From Bacillus fungorum (lineage in GTDB: Bacteria; Bacillota; Bacilli; Bacillales; Bacillaceae_G): a DNA stretch of 64,000 nucleotides. A program made the translations under genes and the position numbers. Of the stretch, positions 44,986 through 54,044 are shown piece by piece (within the stretch, counting starts at the first letter, position 1; each line of letters begins with the position of its first letter). Under the pieces are notes generated by a model, which had not been told where the DNA came from, searched no databases, and saw nothing but the letters and a program-made list of their open reading frames with translations. Where the stretch lies: contig NZ_NWUW01000009.1 in assembly GCF_002746455.1 (NCBI RefSeq), positions 62,001 to 126,000 on the forward strand, given 5' to 3'.

Positions 44986-46245
44986 AGATAACGGTAAATT
45001 CAGTTCATATATTGCGCGAGGGCGCCCTTGTTGATATGGCATTTCCTCGCCGCAAATATGAGCATACCCATAATCAACTAGTTTCTTTAATAGCCTTTCA
45101 GTTGATCGCCGAGTCACTTGTAAGTATTCAGAAAGATCTGCTGCTGTAAACTTCAATGACGGATGCGATTGACTAAATTGAATAATTTTTGATAAGTTTG
45201 CTGGACTAAGTTTCGTTTCTTTCGCTATTTTCATTAGTTCCGGTTTGTCATTCTTCAAGCTTTGTACTCTCTGTTCTTTCGGGAATGGCCCAAATAGTTC
45301 TTTATCACTTGTTAGTATATAAAAACAGTGATCTATTGGATTATTCTTCGCGAAACCTTGAGCGATTTTAGCATTTTGTTCTGCTTCTTTCACAGTTTTT
45401 CCGTAACCAAATCCAATAGCTATCGTTCCTTCTATGCTCGCAAATAAATTGTTTATCATATTTGTTTTTATAATCGATTCAATATCACCTCGAGTCGTAT
45501 ACAAAATGAACATCATTTCATCAACTTTTTTAAATGAACCACGTAGTTCTTTTGAAATGACATCTAATTGCTCAAGCAAACCTTCTCGTAATTCTAAAGA
45601 AGAAATAATACAAGCACCAACAGTCGCTGAATGACTTTTTGCTAACTCAGCTTTTATTTTTGCATCTTTTAACCCATGTATAATGGCTTGCTTCGGATCT
45701 ATCATACGTTCTGAAGGAATACCTATTTTTTGAAGTTCATCATAGACAGCGTGAATACTAGTTAAAGCTAAAAGAGCCTCTCCAGATTCATATTTAGCTA
45801 CATGAAAATCAATAACTCTATTTATTTCATCTTTACTCCATAGCATATTTTCATAATCAAACACTTGTGGACTTTCTTTTATACCGATATCTTGGAACAC
45901 ATTTATAATAAATGAGCGGTCTACTAAATCAATTGAAATTTTATGTGGTTGAATCCCTTGGTGATACATAACAGAAAGAATGGAAGATGCGACAGTTGTC
46001 TCGTCTTGTTGTAAGTACATACTTGGAATTCGTAATTGTTCTCTTATTTCTTTTGCCATATAATAAGGTAAAGCACCTGAGAAAAAGATGAAATCACAAG
46101 GCTTTAAACGCTTTAATAGTTCAGAAGATTCTGCCGGATGAAGGTAAATATATGGATCAATCTCTATTTCTTCTATTTTATGAGCAATAGGTAAAAGTGT
46201 CTCCATAAACTCTTTTGAACCGACAACTGCAATTTTTATCATCAT
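44974..46245 (-). CDS. Transcriptional regulator with C-terminal winged helix, 423 residues
   Basis: The C-terminal part has a winged HTH, LKFTAADLSEYLQVTRRSTE followed by RLLKKLVDYGYAHI and ending in GRPRAIYELNLPL. The central part (about 245-330, with MMFILYTTRGDIESII and IAIGFGYGKTVKEAEQNAKIA) looks like a degenerate nucleotide-cyclase/GGDEF-like or GTP-cyclohydrolase III-like domain. The first 200 residues look like a ligand-binding domain with a Rossmann-type start IKIAVVGSKEFMETLLP. AAGGAG precedes the start, where two ATGs follow in tandem. It is divergent from the epimerase gene and convergent with nhaC, so it likely regulates this locus. The ligand is unknown. Confidence 0.75.
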   Translation of the reverse strand: MMIKIAVVGSKEFMETLLPIAHKIEEIEIDPYIYLHPAESSELLKRLKPCDFIFFSGALPYYMAKEIREQLRIPSMYLQQDETTVASSILSVMYHQGIQPHKISIDLVDRSFIINVFQDIGIKESPQVFDYENMLWSKDEINRVIDFHVAKYESGEALLALTSIHAVYDELQKIGIPSERMIDPKQAIIHGLKDAKIKAELAKSHSATVGACIISSLELREGLLEQLDVISKELRGSFKKVDEMMFILYTTRGDIESIIKTNMINNLFASIEGTIAIGFGYGKTVKEAEQNAKIAQGFAKNNPIDHCFYILTSDKELFGPFPKEQRVQSLKNDKPELMKIAKETKLSPANLSKIIQFSQSHPSLKFTAADLSEYLQVTRRSTERLLKKLVDYGYAHICGEEMPYQQGRPRAIYELNLPLSLSF

Positions 46246-46337
46246 TTCTCTAACTCCTTATCATTAATTAACGACTATTTAACGTCAACTATATCAAATG
46301 TACAAAACTATTGTAAACAGGAAGGGGTCTCTACCTA

Positions 46338-47447
46338 ATGAAAATTACAGCTATTCATCTTTATTCAATTCGTTTACCGCTTCGCGATCCGTTTGTTATT
46401 AGTTACGGTTCTTATTCTGATATGCCTTCTATTATCGTCAAAATAGAAACAGATGAAGGCATTATCGGTTACGGTGAAGGCGTTGCTGATGATCACGTTA
46501 CAGGCGAATCATGGGAAAGTACTTTCCATACTTTAAAGCATACACTAGCTCCTGCCCTTATCGGCCAAAATCCAATGAATATCGAAAAAATACACGATAT
46601 GATGGACAATACAATTTACGGTGTTCCAACAGCGAAAGCCGCAATTGATATTGCTTGCTTTGATATAATGGGTAAAAAATTAAATCAACCTGTATATCAA
46701 TTAATTGGCGGGCGCTATCATGCAGAGTTTCCTGTCACTCACGTATTAAGTATCGCAGACCCAGAAGAAATGGCCGAAGAAGCTGCCTCTATGATTCAGA
46801 AAGGTTACCAATCTTTCAAAATGAAAGTCGGTACAAATGTAAAAGAAGATGTAAAACGTATTGAAGCTGTACGAGAGCGTGTAGGAAATGACATCGCGAT
46901 TCGCGTTGATGTAAACCAAGGTTGGAAAAATAGTGCAAACACATTAACAGCACTTCGTTCATTAGGACATTTAAACATCGATTGGATTGAACAGCCTGTC
47001 ATCGCAGACGATATTGATGCAATGGCTCATATTCGTTCTAAAACAGACCTTCCACTTATGATTGACGAAGGATTAAAGAGCTCTCGTGAAATGCGCCAAA
47101 TTATTAAATTAGACGCTGCTGATAAAGTAAATATAAAACTAATGAAATGCGGCGGCATATATCCAGCTGTAAAACTTGCTCATCAAGCTGAAATGGCGGG
47201 CATTGAATGCCAAGTTGGGTCCATGGTCGAATCATCTGTTGCCTCTTCCGCAGGATTCCATGTCGCTTTCTCGAAAAAAATCATTACGAGCGTCGAGCTA
47301 ACGGGTCCATTAAAGTTCACGAAAGACATCGGAAACTTACATTACGACGTACCATTTATTCGCTTAAACGAAAAGCCAGGACTCGGCATTGAAATAAATG
47401 AGGATATCCTGCAAGAACTCACCGTCTTTCAAGACGTTGTACGCTAA
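46338..47447 (+). CDS. Dipeptide epimerase (L-Ala-D/L-Glu epimerase type, enolase superfamily)
   Basis: 369-residue muconate-lactonizing subgroup enzyme. The catalytic KxK pair is in SFKMKVGTN (about 161-165), metal ligands in RVDVNQGW (about 192), WIEQPV (about 219) and MIDEGL (about 243), and the second Lys in NIKLMKCGG (about 267). Such enzymes invert the second residue of dipeptides such as L-Ala-D-Glu released from murein. The exact dipeptide depends on residues I cannot score here. It is followed after 14 bases by a GNAT gene. The start has AGGAAGGGG upstream. In B. subtilis the similar YkfB belongs to a murein-peptide operon. Confidence 0.86.
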   Translation: MKITAIHLYSIRLPLRDPFVISYGSYSDMPSIIVKIETDEGIIGYGEGVADDHVTGESWESTFHTLKHTLAPALIGQNPMNIEKIHDMMDNTIYGVPTAKAAIDIACFDIMGKKLNQPVYQLIGGRYHAEFPVTHVLSIADPEEMAEEAASMIQKGYQSFKMKVGTNVKEDVKRIEAVRERVGNDIAIRVDVNQGWKNSANTLTALRSLGHLNIDWIEQPVIADDIDAMAHIRSKTDLPLMIDEGLKSSREMRQIIKLDAADKVNIKLMKCGGIYPAVKLAHQAEMAGIECQVGSMVESSVASSAGFHVAFSKKIITSVELTGPLKFTKDIGNLHYDVPFIRLNEKPGLGIEINEDILQELTVFQDVVR

Positions 47448-47461
47448 AGGAGGACTAACGC

Positions 47462-48157
47462 ATGACAGTTCTATACAAAGGATCATTAAAACAAAATAAC
47501 GATCCATTTCATGTTACATTACTATCAAGAGAGCACATCGAACAAATTTTATTACTACAGAACGTTGTAGTTGAAGCACTGGAAGATAAAAGTCGTTTAC
47601 AACCACTTTCACAAGAAGAATTTCAATATATTTTAGAAGGAAATGGCATGATGATCGGTGCTTTTATCGAAACCGAACTCATCGCATTTCGTGCCCTACT
47701 CGTCCCTCCTATCGACGATGAACATTTAGGACTTGATATCGGCTTACCAGAAAGTGAACTGCACCGCGTCATCTATCAAGAAATATCAAACGTTCATCCG
47801 AACTGCCGAGGAAATGGAATGCAAAAAATATTAGCGACAGTCATCATGGATGAATTACAAAAAGAAGATAGCAACTACGACTATGTTTGCTGCACCGTTG
47901 CACCTTTTAACATTCCAAGTTTAAAAGATAAGTTCGCACAAGGGATGGAGATTGCTGCGCTGAAGGAGAAGTATGGCGGGAGTATGCGGTATGTTTTTGT
48001 GAAGGAACTGCGTGGGGCCAAGGAAAGAGATTGGACGGATGTTAAGAGTGTTCCGATGAGTGACGCTAATGGACAGCAAACGTTAATTTCAGAAGGCTAT
48101 CTTGGGTATGAGATGAAGAAAGTGGATGGAGATTTTGTTTTGAAGTTTGGACGATGA
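47462..48157 (+). CDS. GNAT-like acetyltransferase, 231 residues
   Basis: The acetyl-CoA loop VHPNCRGNGMQKIL (about 117-130) and the following YVCCTVAPFNIPSL strand-helix unit identify the GNAT fold. AAAGGAGGA precedes the ATG, 14 bases after the epimerase gene, so the two are co-transcribed. The acceptor may be an amino acid or peptide handled by the epimerase. Odd point: from about 47941 to the stop, codons change sharply from A/C-ending (AAA, TTA, ATC) to G-rich ones (GCG CTG AAG GAG AAG, GGG, CGG), unlike the first two thirds of the same gene. Confidence 0.82.
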   Translation: MTVLYKGSLKQNNDPFHVTLLSREHIEQILLLQNVVVEALEDKSRLQPLSQEEFQYILEGNGMMIGAFIETELIAFRALLVPPIDDEHLGLDIGLPESELHRVIYQEISNVHPNCRGNGMQKILATVIMDELQKEDSNYDYVCCTVAPFNIPSLKDKFAQGMEIAALKEKYGGSMRYVFVKELRGAKERDWTDVKSVPMSDANGQQTLISEGYLGYEMKKVDGDFVLKFGR

Positions 48158-48172
48158 TTACTACGCCAGAAA

Positions 48173-48202
48173 AAAGGAGATGTCTGCTGTGACATCTCCT
48201 TT
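48173..48202 (+). terminator. Terminator after the epimerase-GNAT unit
   Basis: AAGGAGATGTC/GACATCTCCTT stem with a 6-base loop and TTGCTTT, 16 bases past the stop codon. Confidence 0.9.
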
Positions 48203-48297
48203 TGCTTTATCTTTATTGAACATATCGACCGCAACTCCAAATATATTGACTTACCGACAAGTATTGACTATAATCGCAACCTATATAAAGCGCACCA

Positions 48298-49005
48298 CTA
48301 AACCGTCATCTTCCAACTAGATAACGCTAACCAATTCTCCATTTCCTTATAATCAGGCATTATTTTCCCTACAAGACGCCAAAAAGATCGATCATGATTT
48401 AAATGAACCATATGACACATTTCGTGAACAACTACATAGTCAATTACTTGCTGTGGTGCCATCGCTAGCTTCCAATTGAATGTTAGTTGTAAATTTGAAT
48501 CGCAAGTACCCCACGTACGACTACTATCTGTAATACGAATAGAACGCGGTTTTGTTTTGAAATTACTTTGATGCACTTTAATACTCTTCTCTACTAACGA
48601 CTTACACTGCTTATAGTAAAATCGTTTTAAAGCTTGTTGTATTTTCTCATCCTTAAGCTCATTCACATAAATATGTAGCTTATCTTCTTCAAACACTGCA
48701 TTGTCTTGCGTAATACTTGCATCTTGAGAAATTTGTATTGGATACGTATTCCCTAAGTACAGAAAACCCTCTCCTTGATCATAATCCTTTTCCTGTGGTC
48801 CAAGCGATCTCTCTTGCATTTCCTTACGTGTTTTCTGAATCCAATTCCATTTCTCTTCTAGCAACTGAACTACGTATTCAACTGGTGTACCTTTTGGAGC
48901 CTGCACTTCCACATTTCCGTACGAATCTACAAAAAGACGCACCGATTTTTTCTTTTTATAAGTTATATGAAAATTAATTGTCTCACCTAAATATGTATGT
49001 ACCAT
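48298..49005 (-). CDS. YgjP-like zinc metallohydrolase (DUF45/M48 relative)
   Basis: 235 residues. The zinc motif is VVHEMCHMVHLNH (HExxH at about 191-195 with a further His at 199 and 202), preceded by the family block SRTWGTCDSNLQLTFNWKLA. The N-terminal half is beta-rich and probably binds substrate. No signal peptide, so cytosolic. The family is often linked with type I restriction genes in other genomes, but none is present here. AGGTGATGAA precedes the ATG. Confidence 0.85.
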   Translation of the reverse strand: MVHTYLGETINFHITYKKKKSVRLFVDSYGNVEVQAPKGTPVEYVVQLLEEKWNWIQKTRKEMQERSLGPQEKDYDQGEGFLYLGNTYPIQISQDASITQDNAVFEEDKLHIYVNELKDEKIQQALKRFYYKQCKSLVEKSIKVHQSNFKTKPRSIRITDSSRTWGTCDSNLQLTFNWKLAMAPQQVIDYVVVHEMCHMVHLNHDRSFWRLVGKIMPDYKEMENWLALSSWKMTV

Positions 49006-49040
49006 TTCATCACCTAACGTATTATTTTACAAATAAAAAA

Positions 49041-49064
49041 GAGTAGGATACAAACGCCCTACTC
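49041..49064 (-). terminator. Terminator after the YehS-like gene
   Basis: GAGTAGG/CCTACTC stem with a 10-base loop; on the minus strand it is followed by TTTTTTATTT. It is 36 bases past the stop codon. Confidence 0.75.
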
Positions 49065-49099
49065 TACCTATTATATCATTTATCGCTTTAACGGAATCA

Positions 49100-49618
49100 T
49101 TACCCTCTATACTTTACACCTAATCCCTTAATGAAATTCCTTGCGTATCTATCGCCGCACTCTTTGTAATTTTTATGGCCTTTTTTTCTTAATAGAGCGC
49201 CTAACTCTCCTTTTGTTACCGTAACACCTACGCTATCTAATATATCAAGTACATCCTCACTCGTTAAAGATAGTGCGATTTTCATTTTCTTTAGAAGAAG
49301 GTTATTCGCACTATCTTTACTTTGTACAGGTGCCGGTTGTCCTGGTTTCGGATCTTGCTTCCCTCTTTTTAAAGTAATAAATCCATTTAAAAATGCCTCT
49401 AACATCATCATGTCGCATGTTAATACGTACTCATCTTCGATTACATCATCATTTTCAGCTTCATGCTGAGGAGCTCTCTTTATTTTTGTAAGCATATCAA
49501 CTACGTCTTCTTTCGTTACTTCCATACCACCAAGTTTAAAGATCTCTACCATATCTATATCTTTTATATCTAAAGCGTACCTTACTCTTTTTAATATATC
49601 GTTGTTGCTCATTGCCAT
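49100..49618 (-). CDS. YehS-like protein with duplicated DUF1456 domain
   Basis: 172 residues formed by two copies of a helical unit: NNDILKRVRYALDIKDIDMV at about 4-23 and NNLLLKKMKIALSLTSEDVL at about 105-124, each followed by a V(T)K(E/G)(D/E)xxxML/LL block. Between them lies a Pro/Gln linker PKPGQPAPVQSK. Function unknown; soluble. AGGAGG lies 7 bases before the ATG at 49618, deciding this start over the ATG two codons later. Confidence 0.85.
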   Translation of the reverse strand: MAMSNNDILKRVRYALDIKDIDMVEIFKLGGMEVTKEDVVDMLTKIKRAPQHEAENDDVIEDEYVLTCDMMMLEAFLNGFITLKRGKQDPKPGQPAPVQSKDSANNLLLKKMKIALSLTSEDVLDILDSVGVTVTKGELGALLRKKGHKNYKECGDRYARNFIKGLGVKYRG

Positions 49619-49903
49619 TGTTTTTCCTCCTGAAATGTTGATTATTTATATAGCAGTTAAAGTTTATCCTTTAACATGCTTTGAATTATCATCTTTACTA
49701 TAACGTTTTAGTTAATGTTCGCTAAATTAATACTTTAACATTTTAAAGGTGTGTTTTGTAGTCTTATCCGGATTAATACTTGTAAAGGGTATATCGCAAT
49801 CCAAATAATAGTTTGATTCTATGGAAAGGTTAAAATTACTGTATCATTATTTCTACACTGCTCAATTTCATTCAATTTAACTAATAACATACACCATTTC
49901 CCA
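49619..49903. other. Intergenic region without recognisable gene
   Basis: 285 bases between the YehS-like gene and the next minus-strand gene. I see no frame with a ribosome site. It should hold the promoter of the YehS-like gene. Confidence 0.4.
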
Positions 49904-50644
49904 TTATTTTTTATAATATACTGTTGTACCAATATCAGATATAAAACTGATTACTTTTACACTTCCTCCGATGGCACCTACTTTCACTTCTATTTTTGAA
50001 GGTGAAGGCAGACTAGCGCTACTATAATTATAAAAAATGTAAGGGGATTCCTTACGAGAATCTAGAAGAACGGCATCATCAGGCAGGATTGAATTTATTA
50101 TACGATCCGCTTCTTCCAAAGAAATCGGTTCATTATCTAACCGAACAGTTAAAGTTTCAATGAGACTTTTTGATATATGACCATATAGATCGCCCGATAA
50201 ACTATATGAGTATGTGTCAAATTCTGATTTATATTGATCAGAAGCGATTTTTTTAAGTTCTTCTGATTTATCTCCAATTTTAATTTCATTTTGAACTAAA
50301 GAATACACTGTTATTTTTTCCGTAGAGGGATTATCTAAATTATCATTGGCAATCTCTGTTTCATTTTCCACTGGTTTATCCTCATAAGTCATTTCAATAA
50401 ATTTCACATTACCATCCTGGTCACAGTCCAACCAAACACTAACGTTTTTATTTTTGAAAGCTCCATCTACACTTACAGATATGCTACCGCCTCCAGTTCC
50501 AGAAAACTTCTCAATCTGCACACTTTCCGCATCATTTCCTCGAACATCGTATTTTGCATATCCTTCTGCCTCAGTGCCTTCTGATTCCACTTTAGTACCT
50601 AACGTGATATCAAGACCTAATAATTTGAAGGCATCCTTCAACAT
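49904..50644 (-). CDS. Uncharacterised 246-residue protein
   Basis: Not recognised. No signal peptide or membrane helix. The first 95 residues are beta-rich with Gly/Ser (FSGTGGGSISVSVDGAFKNK, then VSVWLDCDQDGNVKFIEMTY), followed by an acidic linker and a mixed domain (about 120-246) with SLEEADRIINSILPDDAVLL, where the EADxII...PDDA pattern is like that of small lipoprotein stress proteins. AGGAG lies 7 bases before the ATG, and only 9 bases separate it from the preceding 94-residue frame, so both belong to one transcript. It is close to the TerD cluster but on the other strand. Confidence 0.65.
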   Translation of the reverse strand: MLKDAFKLLGLDITLGTKVESEGTEAEGYAKYDVRGNDAESVQIEKFSGTGGGSISVSVDGAFKNKNVSVWLDCDQDGNVKFIEMTYEDKPVENETEIANDNLDNPSTEKITVYSLVQNEIKIGDKSEELKKIASDQYKSEFDTYSYSLSGDLYGHISKSLIETLTVRLDNEPISLEEADRIINSILPDDAVLLDSRKESPYIFYNYSSASLPSPSKIEVKVGAIGGSVKVISFISDIGTTVYYKK

Positions 50645-50653
50645 AATAATCTC

Positions 50654-50938
50654 CTAAAAATAATTTTTGGATGAATGACTTATAGTTTCAAAAAAGGATT
50701 CAGGTTCGAGAAAATCCCCCTTCGTAATAAAATAAAAAATGGTTTCTGAACCCTCATACTCCTTCAGTAAATCAATTACAACAGGACGTTCTTGATTCTC
50801 TAATCCTAAACCATTAAAAAAGTTAGGTTTTAGATAAAATTTTTCAATAATAAAAAGAATTACGCTACTAAGTCCCCACAAAATATTCCACACTAATCCA
50901 AAAGCATTATCAACTTTAAAAGAAGACCCATTATTCAA
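50654..50938 (-). pseudogene. Short membrane protein frame without a proper start, probably 5'-truncated
   Basis: The 94-codon frame begins at a TTG with no ribosome site. Upstream the frame stays open for only five codons (reading YWYED) to a TAA, with no ATG or GTG. It has one membrane helix (LVWNILWGLSSVILFIIEKF, about 15-34) and a soluble tail with DLLKEYEGSETIFYFITKGD. The sequence quality of the reading frame looks protein-like, so I think it is the end of a gene whose N-terminus has been lost, or a gene with a very weak TTG start. It precedes the 246-residue gene by 9 bases. Confidence 0.45.
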
Positions 50939-51159
50939 AAGATCTTCATACCAATATTAAATAATTAATCTCATGAATTATGTCGAAATAAGTCGATAAT
51001 CATTTTTTTTAGAGGCTATTCATTTCTCATAAATTTTCGTAGAATAATAATGGCTCTCTAAACATGATATTTTCATCGCTTTATCTGAAGAATACATATT
51101 TATAATTTAGAAAATTTTACTTTTTTAATGCTAATTTTCAGGAAAGCGTTCAAAAATGT

Positions 51160-51181
51160 GACTAATTAATACGACTAATTA
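51160..51181 (+). promoter_or_regulatory. Direct repeat GACTAATTA upstream of the TerD cluster
   Basis: GACTAATTA occurs at 51160-51168 and again at 51173-51181, 13 bases apart (just over one helical turn), about 45-60 bases before the first terD-like gene. It may be a regulator site; no clear sigma-B or ECF promoter could be picked with confidence. Confidence 0.35.
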
Positions 51182-51222
51182 GTTTATTAGGGGGACAAAA
51201 ATAATTAAAAGGGGTTACAACA

Positions 51223-51801
51223 ATGGCATTATCTTTATCTAAAGGTCAAAAAATTGATTTAACAAAAACAAACCCTGGTCTTACAAAAGTTATAGTCGGA
51301 CTTGGCTGGGATACAAATAAGTACGATGGAGGAACAGATTTCGACTTAGATGCTAGTGTTTTCCTTTTAGACTCTAATGGAAAATGTGCTTCCGAACAAG
51401 ACTTCATTTTTTACAACCAACTTGAAGGTGGAAATGGTTCAGTAGTACATACAGGGGACAACCGTACTGGTGACGGTGATGGTGACGATGAACAAGTAAA
51501 GATCAACTTATCTAGCGTTCCAGCTAACGTTCAAAAAATTTCCTTTGTTATTACTATTCATGATGCTGAAGCACGCAGCCAAAACTTCGGGCAAGTTTCT
51601 AATGCTTTTTGCCATATTGTGAACGAAGACACAAACCAAGAAGTTGCTCGTTATGACCTGGGTGAAGACTTCTCAGTTGAAACAGCAATCATCGTTGGAG
51701 AATTATACCGCCATAATGGAGAATGGAAATTCTCAGCAGTAGGTTCTGGATATCAAGGTGGGTTAGCTCGTATTGCTACAGACTTTGGTTTACAAGTTTA
51801 A
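51223..51801 (+). CDS. TerD-family stress protein (YceD/GSP16U-like)
   Basis: 192 residues, single TerD domain. Calcium-site blocks [16 protein letters not shown] (about 44-59) and [16 protein letters not shown] (about 82-97) with [20 protein letters not shown]-like core seen here as [19 protein letters not shown] (about 109-127). TerD proteins bind Ca2+ and are linked with tellurite, phage and envelope-stress tolerance. AAAAGGGG precedes the ATG. First of a run of four plus-strand genes corresponding to part of B. subtilis yceCDEF. Confidence 0.92.
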   Translation: MALSLSKGQKIDLTKTNPGLTKVIVGLGWDTNKYDGGTDFDLDASVFLLDSNGKCASEQDFIFYNQLEGGNGSVVHTGDNRTGDGDGDDEQVKINLSSVPANVQKISFVITIHDAEARSQNFGQVSNAFCHIVNEDTNQEVARYDLGEDFSVETAIIVGELYRHNGEWKFSAVGSGYQGGLARIATDFGLQV

Positions 51802-51808
51802 TCATTTC

Positions 51809-51842
51809 ATGACAAGTTGGAAATTTATTTCCTGCTTGTCAT
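51809..51842 (+). terminator. Hairpin between the two terD-like genes
   Basis: ATGACAAG/CTTGTCAT with an inner GGAAAT/ATTTCC pair, followed by TTCTATTT. It probably attenuates transcription between the two paralogues. Confidence 0.6.
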
Positions 51843-51898
51843 TTCTATTTGTAACACATGTTATGTAAGCTAATTCTATAAATAAGGAGAAGAGTATA

Positions 51899-52477
51899 AT
51901 GGGGATTCAATTATCAAAGGGCCAACGTATTGACCTAACAAAAACAAATCCAAGTTTGGTTAGAGCTGTAATTGGTTTAGGTTGGGATACAAATAAATAT
52001 AACGGTGGGTTTGAGTTTGACCTGGATGCATCTGCTTTCCTTGTTGACATTAATAATCGCTGTGTAAATGATTCAGACTTTGTATTTTATAACAATCTCG
52101 AACATCCAAGCGGTTCCGTTATTCATACAGGAGACAATCGGACAGGTGAAGGCGAAGGTGATGATGAGCAGTTAATTATTGATTTCTCAAAAATCCCTGC
52201 TAACGTCAACAGAATAGGGATTACAGTAACCATTCATGATGCTGAACAGCGATATCAAAACTTCGGACAAGTTTCTAATGCTTTTGTACGATTGTTCGAT
52301 GAAGCTAACAATACAGAATTACTTCGTTTTGATCTTGGCGAGGACTTTTCTGTAGAAACTGCCGTAGTAGTTTGTGAATTATATCGTCATGGAGGCGATT
52401 GGAAATTCAATGCTATAGGTAGCGGGTTTTCTGGTGGGCTTGCATCCTTATGCCGAAATTATGGACTGGAAGTATAA
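51899..52477 (+). CDS. TerD-family stress protein (YceE-like)
   Basis: 192 residues, about two-thirds identical by eye to the preceding TerD protein, clearly a tandem duplicate. Same calcium-binding blocks: [16 protein letters not shown] and [16 protein letters not shown], and [30 protein letters not shown] lies upstream of the ATG. 47 bases separate it from the TerC gene, so these are co-transcribed. Confidence 0.92.
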   Translation: MGIQLSKGQRIDLTKTNPSLVRAVIGLGWDTNKYNGGFEFDLDASAFLVDINNRCVNDSDFVFYNNLEHPSGSVIHTGDNRTGEGEGDDEQLIIDFSKIPANVNRIGITVTIHDAEQRYQNFGQVSNAFVRLFDEANNTELLRFDLGEDFSVETAVVVCELYRHGGDWKFNAIGSGFSGGLASLCRNYGLEV

Positions 52478-52524
52478 TAATTGCCTAAAGTCTTTATCTA
52501 GGCGTAAAAAGGTGGGAATTTTTA

Positions 52525-53298
52525 ATGGATATTATTAATCAAATACTTTCAACTTATGCTTCTTTTTTCGATTGGGAAATGTGGGTTAAAGTATTATCAG
52601 ATCCCGTATCATGGGGGTACATAGGATCTTTAGTCATTTTAGAAGGTTTACTTTCTGCTGATAATGCGCTAGTTCTTGCTGTTATGGTAAAACATCTTCC
52701 CGAAGAACAACGTAAAAAAGCATTAACTTATGGGCTATTTGGAGCTTACTTCTTCCGTTTTATCTTCATAGGTATCGGCATGCTTCTAATAAAGTTTTGG
52801 TGGATTAAGGTTCTTGGAGCTGCTTACTTAGCTTGGATTGTAATTAAACACTTTTGGTTCGGTGAACAAGACGAAGATGTTAATGAAATGAAAAAAGAAA
52901 GCTGGCTTGTCCGGGTATTCGGGACATTTTGGGCAACTGTCATTTCAGTTGAATTAATGGATTTAGCCTTCTCTGCGGATAGTATTTTGGCTGCTTTTGC
53001 AGTATCTGAACAAGTATGGATTCTATTAATAGGTGGTATGCTCGGAATCTTAATGATGAGAACTGTTGCTAAATTTTTCTTAGTATTAATTGATAAAGTC
53101 CCTGAATTAGAGAATACAGCATTCATCTTAATTGCCATTATTTCTATCAAAATGTTTGCTAGTGTTTTTGGATACAATCTAAATCATTTAGTTTTCTTTG
53201 GCCTATTAATTTTAGCTTTCTTAGGAACATTTATTGTACATTACTTCAATGAACAACAGAAAGCTCGTGAGGAAATGGCTGCTACTAAAGAGGAATAA
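52525..53298 (+). CDS. TerC-family membrane protein (YceF-like)
   Basis: 257 residues with seven to eight hydrophobic helices. The conserved acidic blocks in helices are LEGLLSADNALVLAVMV (about 39-55) and SVELMDLAFSADSILAAFAV (about 139-158); their Glu and Asp residues are proposed to carry metal ions. TerC proteins are linked to Mn2+ export during protein secretion and to tellurite resistance. AAAGGTGGG precedes the ATG. It stands between two TerD-type genes, the usual arrangement. Confidence 0.92.
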   Translation: MDIINQILSTYASFFDWEMWVKVLSDPVSWGYIGSLVILEGLLSADNALVLAVMVKHLPEEQRKKALTYGLFGAYFFRFIFIGIGMLLIKFWWIKVLGAAYLAWIVIKHFWFGEQDEDVNEMKKESWLVRVFGTFWATVISVELMDLAFSADSILAAFAVSEQVWILLIGGMLGILMMRTVAKFFLVLIDKVPELENTAFILIAIISIKMFASVFGYNLNHLVFFGLLILAFLGTFIVHYFNEQQKAREEMAATKEE

Positions 53299-53333
53299 AA
53301 AAGAAGAAAGTTCAAATTTATCCCTTCTTTTTT
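53297..53333 (+). terminator. Hairpin after the terC-like gene
   Basis: AAAAAAGAAG/CTTCTTTTTT stem with a 17-base loop, directly after the terC-like stop codon. Confidence 0.5.
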
Positions 53334-53370
53334 ATAGACTGTAATATTTTAAATTAAAAGGAGAAGAAAA

Positions 53371-53982
53371 ATGATTCAGTTAACAAAAAAAGGAGAATCT
53401 ATCAACCTATCGAAAGATTCTAACGATTCATTCGGAGAGATTTTAGTAAACTTGAATTGGAATCAAAAATCCAAGTCATCAGGAAATTTTTTCTCTAGTC
53501 TATTCGGCGGCGGTTCTCAAAATACCGATCTAGATTTAGGCTGCTTATATGAATTAAAAAATGGACAAAAGGGTTGTGTGCAAGCTTTAGGTAATGCCTT
53601 TGGTGGCTTAAGGTATGAGCCTTATATTCAACTTGATCACGACGATCGAACAGGAGCTTCTGTTGGTGGCGAAAATATTAGAATAAACGGTAATAAGCTA
53701 TCTGAGATTAAAAGAATTCTTGTGTATACTTTTATTTATGAGGGAGCTGCAAACTGGAGTGAGGTTGACGGGGTCGTAACCCTTAAATATAAAGATGGAC
53801 AAGATATTGTAGTGAGAATGGATGAACACCGCAACGGTATGACTATGTGTGCAATCGCCATGATTGAAAATGTACAAGACAAAACTTTTAATGTAAAGAG
53901 ACTTGTTGAATATTTTGAAGGCCATGAAAAGATGGACCGTTTCTATGGTTGGGGCATGAGATGGACAAATGGAAGTAAATAA
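53371..53982 (+). CDS. Divergent TerD-family protein (TerA/YceC-like)
   Basis: 203 residues. The TerD fold is recognisable (TKKGESINLSKDSNDSFGEI at the start, TDLDLGCLYELKNGQKGCVQ in place of the DFDLDAS block, and YIQLDHDDRTG as the second calcium block), with a Ser/Gly-rich insertion FFSSLFGGGSQN at about 40-51. It lacks the NFGQVSNAF motif and has WSEVDGVVTLKYKDGQDIVV near the end. AAAAGGAGAAG precedes the ATG. It closes the plus-strand TerD/TerC unit. Confidence 0.88.
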   Translation: MIQLTKKGESINLSKDSNDSFGEILVNLNWNQKSKSSGNFFSSLFGGGSQNTDLDLGCLYELKNGQKGCVQALGNAFGGLRYEPYIQLDHDDRTGASVGGENIRINGNKLSEIKRILVYTFIYEGAANWSEVDGVVTLKYKDGQDIVVRMDEHRNGMTMCAIAMIENVQDKTFNVKRLVEYFEGHEKMDRFYGWGMRWTNGSK

Positions 53983-53991
53983 CATTCAATG

Positions 53992-54029
53992 AAAAAGCCT
54001 TGACAGTTATGAGACTGTTAAGGCTTTTT
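53992..54029. terminator. Convergent terminator
   Basis: AAAAAGCCTT-G-ACAGT pairs with ACTGT-T-AAGGCTTTTT. It lies between the TerD-like gene and the convergent TerD-vWA gene and can end both. Confidence 0.9.
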
Positions 54030-54044
54030 CTAAATAATAACCTA

